Source of the DNA: Chloroflexota bacterium
Lineage (GTDB): Bacteria; Chloroflexota; Limnocylindria; Limnocylindrales; CSP1-4
Reading direction: 5' to 3'
Length of the DNA stretch: 15,572 nt
Assembly: GCA_016200745.1 (NCBI GenBank)
Contig: JACQEF010000238.1
Span: 1 to 15,572 of the forward strand
This document shows, one piece after another, positions 14,683 through 15,572 of this stretch; the first letter of the stretch is position 1; each line of letters starts with the position of its first letter. Both the position numbers and the translations under genes were made by a program. The notes beneath the pieces were generated by a model that saw only the letters and a list, made by a program, of their open reading frames with translations, had not been told where the DNA came from and ran no database searches.

Positions 14683-15569
14683 CCACGATGTCCGAGATCG
14701 GCCCCGTCGGGGGGATGCCGGCGGAGCAGCTGGTCCGTGCCGCCGGCTTGGTTCGCGAGGGCCGGATGGTCTCGCTGGCGGCCACGCGGTATCCGGGCAT
14801 GCCGCTCTTCCCCGGTCATCCGCCGTTCCAGGTGCTGAACTACCGGACGCCCCGCGGGATCCGCGTCACCGGCGCCGAGCCCTGGGGACCGATCAACGAT
14901 GCCGGGCTCGGCTACATGGCTGAGTACGTGATGGCCACGTCGCATTCGGGCGCGCACATGGACGCCCTCGCCCACATGACGGTCGACGACGACATGCACT
15001 GGTACGGCGGCGGAACGGCCGACGAACACCTCACCGACTTCGGCCCGACGTACGGCGACGCGTCTCATCTCCCGCCGTTCTTCACCCGCGGCGTGCTGCT
15101 CGACGCGCCTGGCTACCGAGGCATCGACTGCCTGCCCCGGGGCGCGGCCATCGACGCCGCCGAATGCGACGCGATCTGCGCCGCGCAGGGGGTCGAGGTC
15201 CGGCCGTGGGACGTGGTGGTCATCCGGACGGGCTACATGGGCCTGTGGCCCGACGTGGAGGCGATGGCCGCCCACAAGACGCCCGGGCCGGACATCTCGG
15301 CCGCGCGCTGGCTGCTCGAGCGGGGCGCGGTCGCCACTGGTACCGACACCGAGACCTACGAGGTCCAGCCGGCGCCCGATCCCGGACCCACCGGCAATCC
15401 GCAGCCGGTCCACACGCTGCTGTTGATCGAGAACGGGATCTACCTGATGGAGAGCCTCGATCTCGAGGAGCTCGCCCGACAGCGGATCTACGAGTTCCTG
15501 TTCGTGGCCCTGCCCGTCAAGATCCGCGGCGCCACGGGCTCCATGGTCGACCCCGTCGCCGTCATCTGA
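14679..15569 (+). CDS. Cyclase-family metal-dependent hydrolase (kynurenine formamidase/isatin hydrolase superfamily)
   Basis: This 296-aa protein carries the superfamily metal motif HSGAHMDALAH, with His89, His93, Asp95 and His99 as ligands. It also has VVIRTGY (by 205-211) and the family's late HTLLLIENGIYLMESLDLEEL segment (about 261-281). Known members (KynB, isatin hydrolase, plant cyclase-like proteins) hydrolyse amide or lactam bonds using Mn or Zn. Next to a molybdenum hydroxylase, which often puts a hydroxyl/oxo group on an N-heterocycle, a ring-opening amidohydrolase step is the natural inference. The ATG at 14679 overlaps the large-subunit stop (ATGA) and has GGGGGGAG shortly upstream; an upstream in-frame start at 14625 would overlap by 58 bp and is unlikely. 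It is the last gene in the window and the operon may continue. Confidence 0.9.
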   Translation: MTTMSEIGPVGGMPAEQLVRAAGLVREGRMVSLAATRYPGMPLFPGHPPFQVLNYRTPRGIRVTGAEPWGPINDAGLGYMAEYVMATSHSGAHMDALAHMTVDDDMHWYGGGTADEHLTDFGPTYGDASHLPPFFTRGVLLDAPGYRGIDCLPRGAAIDAAECDAICAAQGVEVRPWDVVVIRTGYMGLWPDVEAMAAHKTPGPDISAARWLLERGAVATGTDTETYEVQPAPDPGPTGNPQPVHTLLLIENGIYLMESLDLEELARQRIYEFLFVALPVKIRGATGSMVDPVAVI

Positions 15570-15572
15570 GGA

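Overview
This 15.6 kb stretch is very GC-rich (about 70% by eye), densely packed and free of mobile elements, RNA genes and CRISPR. Gene style suggests a high-GC bacterium such as a Chloroflexota or Actinomycetota member: an Ala/Ser/Thr/Pro-rich lipoprotein linker, coxM-S-L order and short gene overlaps. I cannot assign the species.

The window is a divergent catabolic locus. On the minus strand (1-2374) a transaldolase-family enzyme and a methylmalonate/malonate-semialdehyde dehydrogenase (its C-terminus lies beyond the left edge) form a two-gene operon. On the plus strand (2884-15569) a long operon runs out of the window. It encodes a complete LIV-type ABC importer (two permeases, two ATPases, a lipoprotein binding protein), then a PEP-utilising-type swivelling-His protein, a GntR/FCD regulator, an HPr-kinase-like P-loop protein, the three subunits of a xanthine dehydrogenase/CO dehydrogenase-type molybdenum hydroxylase, and a metal-dependent cyclase-family hydrolase.

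The 509 bp between the two operons holds two outward-facing sigma70-like promoters. Each overlaps a copy of the same 14-bp motif (13/14 identical), the best candidate operator of the locus. The GntR/FCD protein in the operon is the obvious candidate ligand-sensing repressor.

Inferred logic: an organic acid or (hetero)aromatic compound is imported, hydroxylated by the Mo enzyme, possibly phosphorylated by the His-swivel protein, ring-opened by the cyclase-family hydrolase, and the fragments enter central metabolism via the semialdehyde dehydrogenase and transaldolase. The substrate is not identifiable from sequence.

The most unusual element is the His-swivel protein. It has a substrate-type region and a phosphohistidine domain but no ATP-grasp domain, and no ATP-grasp gene is present. 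An HprK-like P-loop protein sits two genes downstream, suggesting a split phosphotransferase with a non-canonical energy donor. A second notable point is that the Mo-subunit gene is broken by an out-of-frame internal deletion near 13020, which is either a real lesion or an assembly error.
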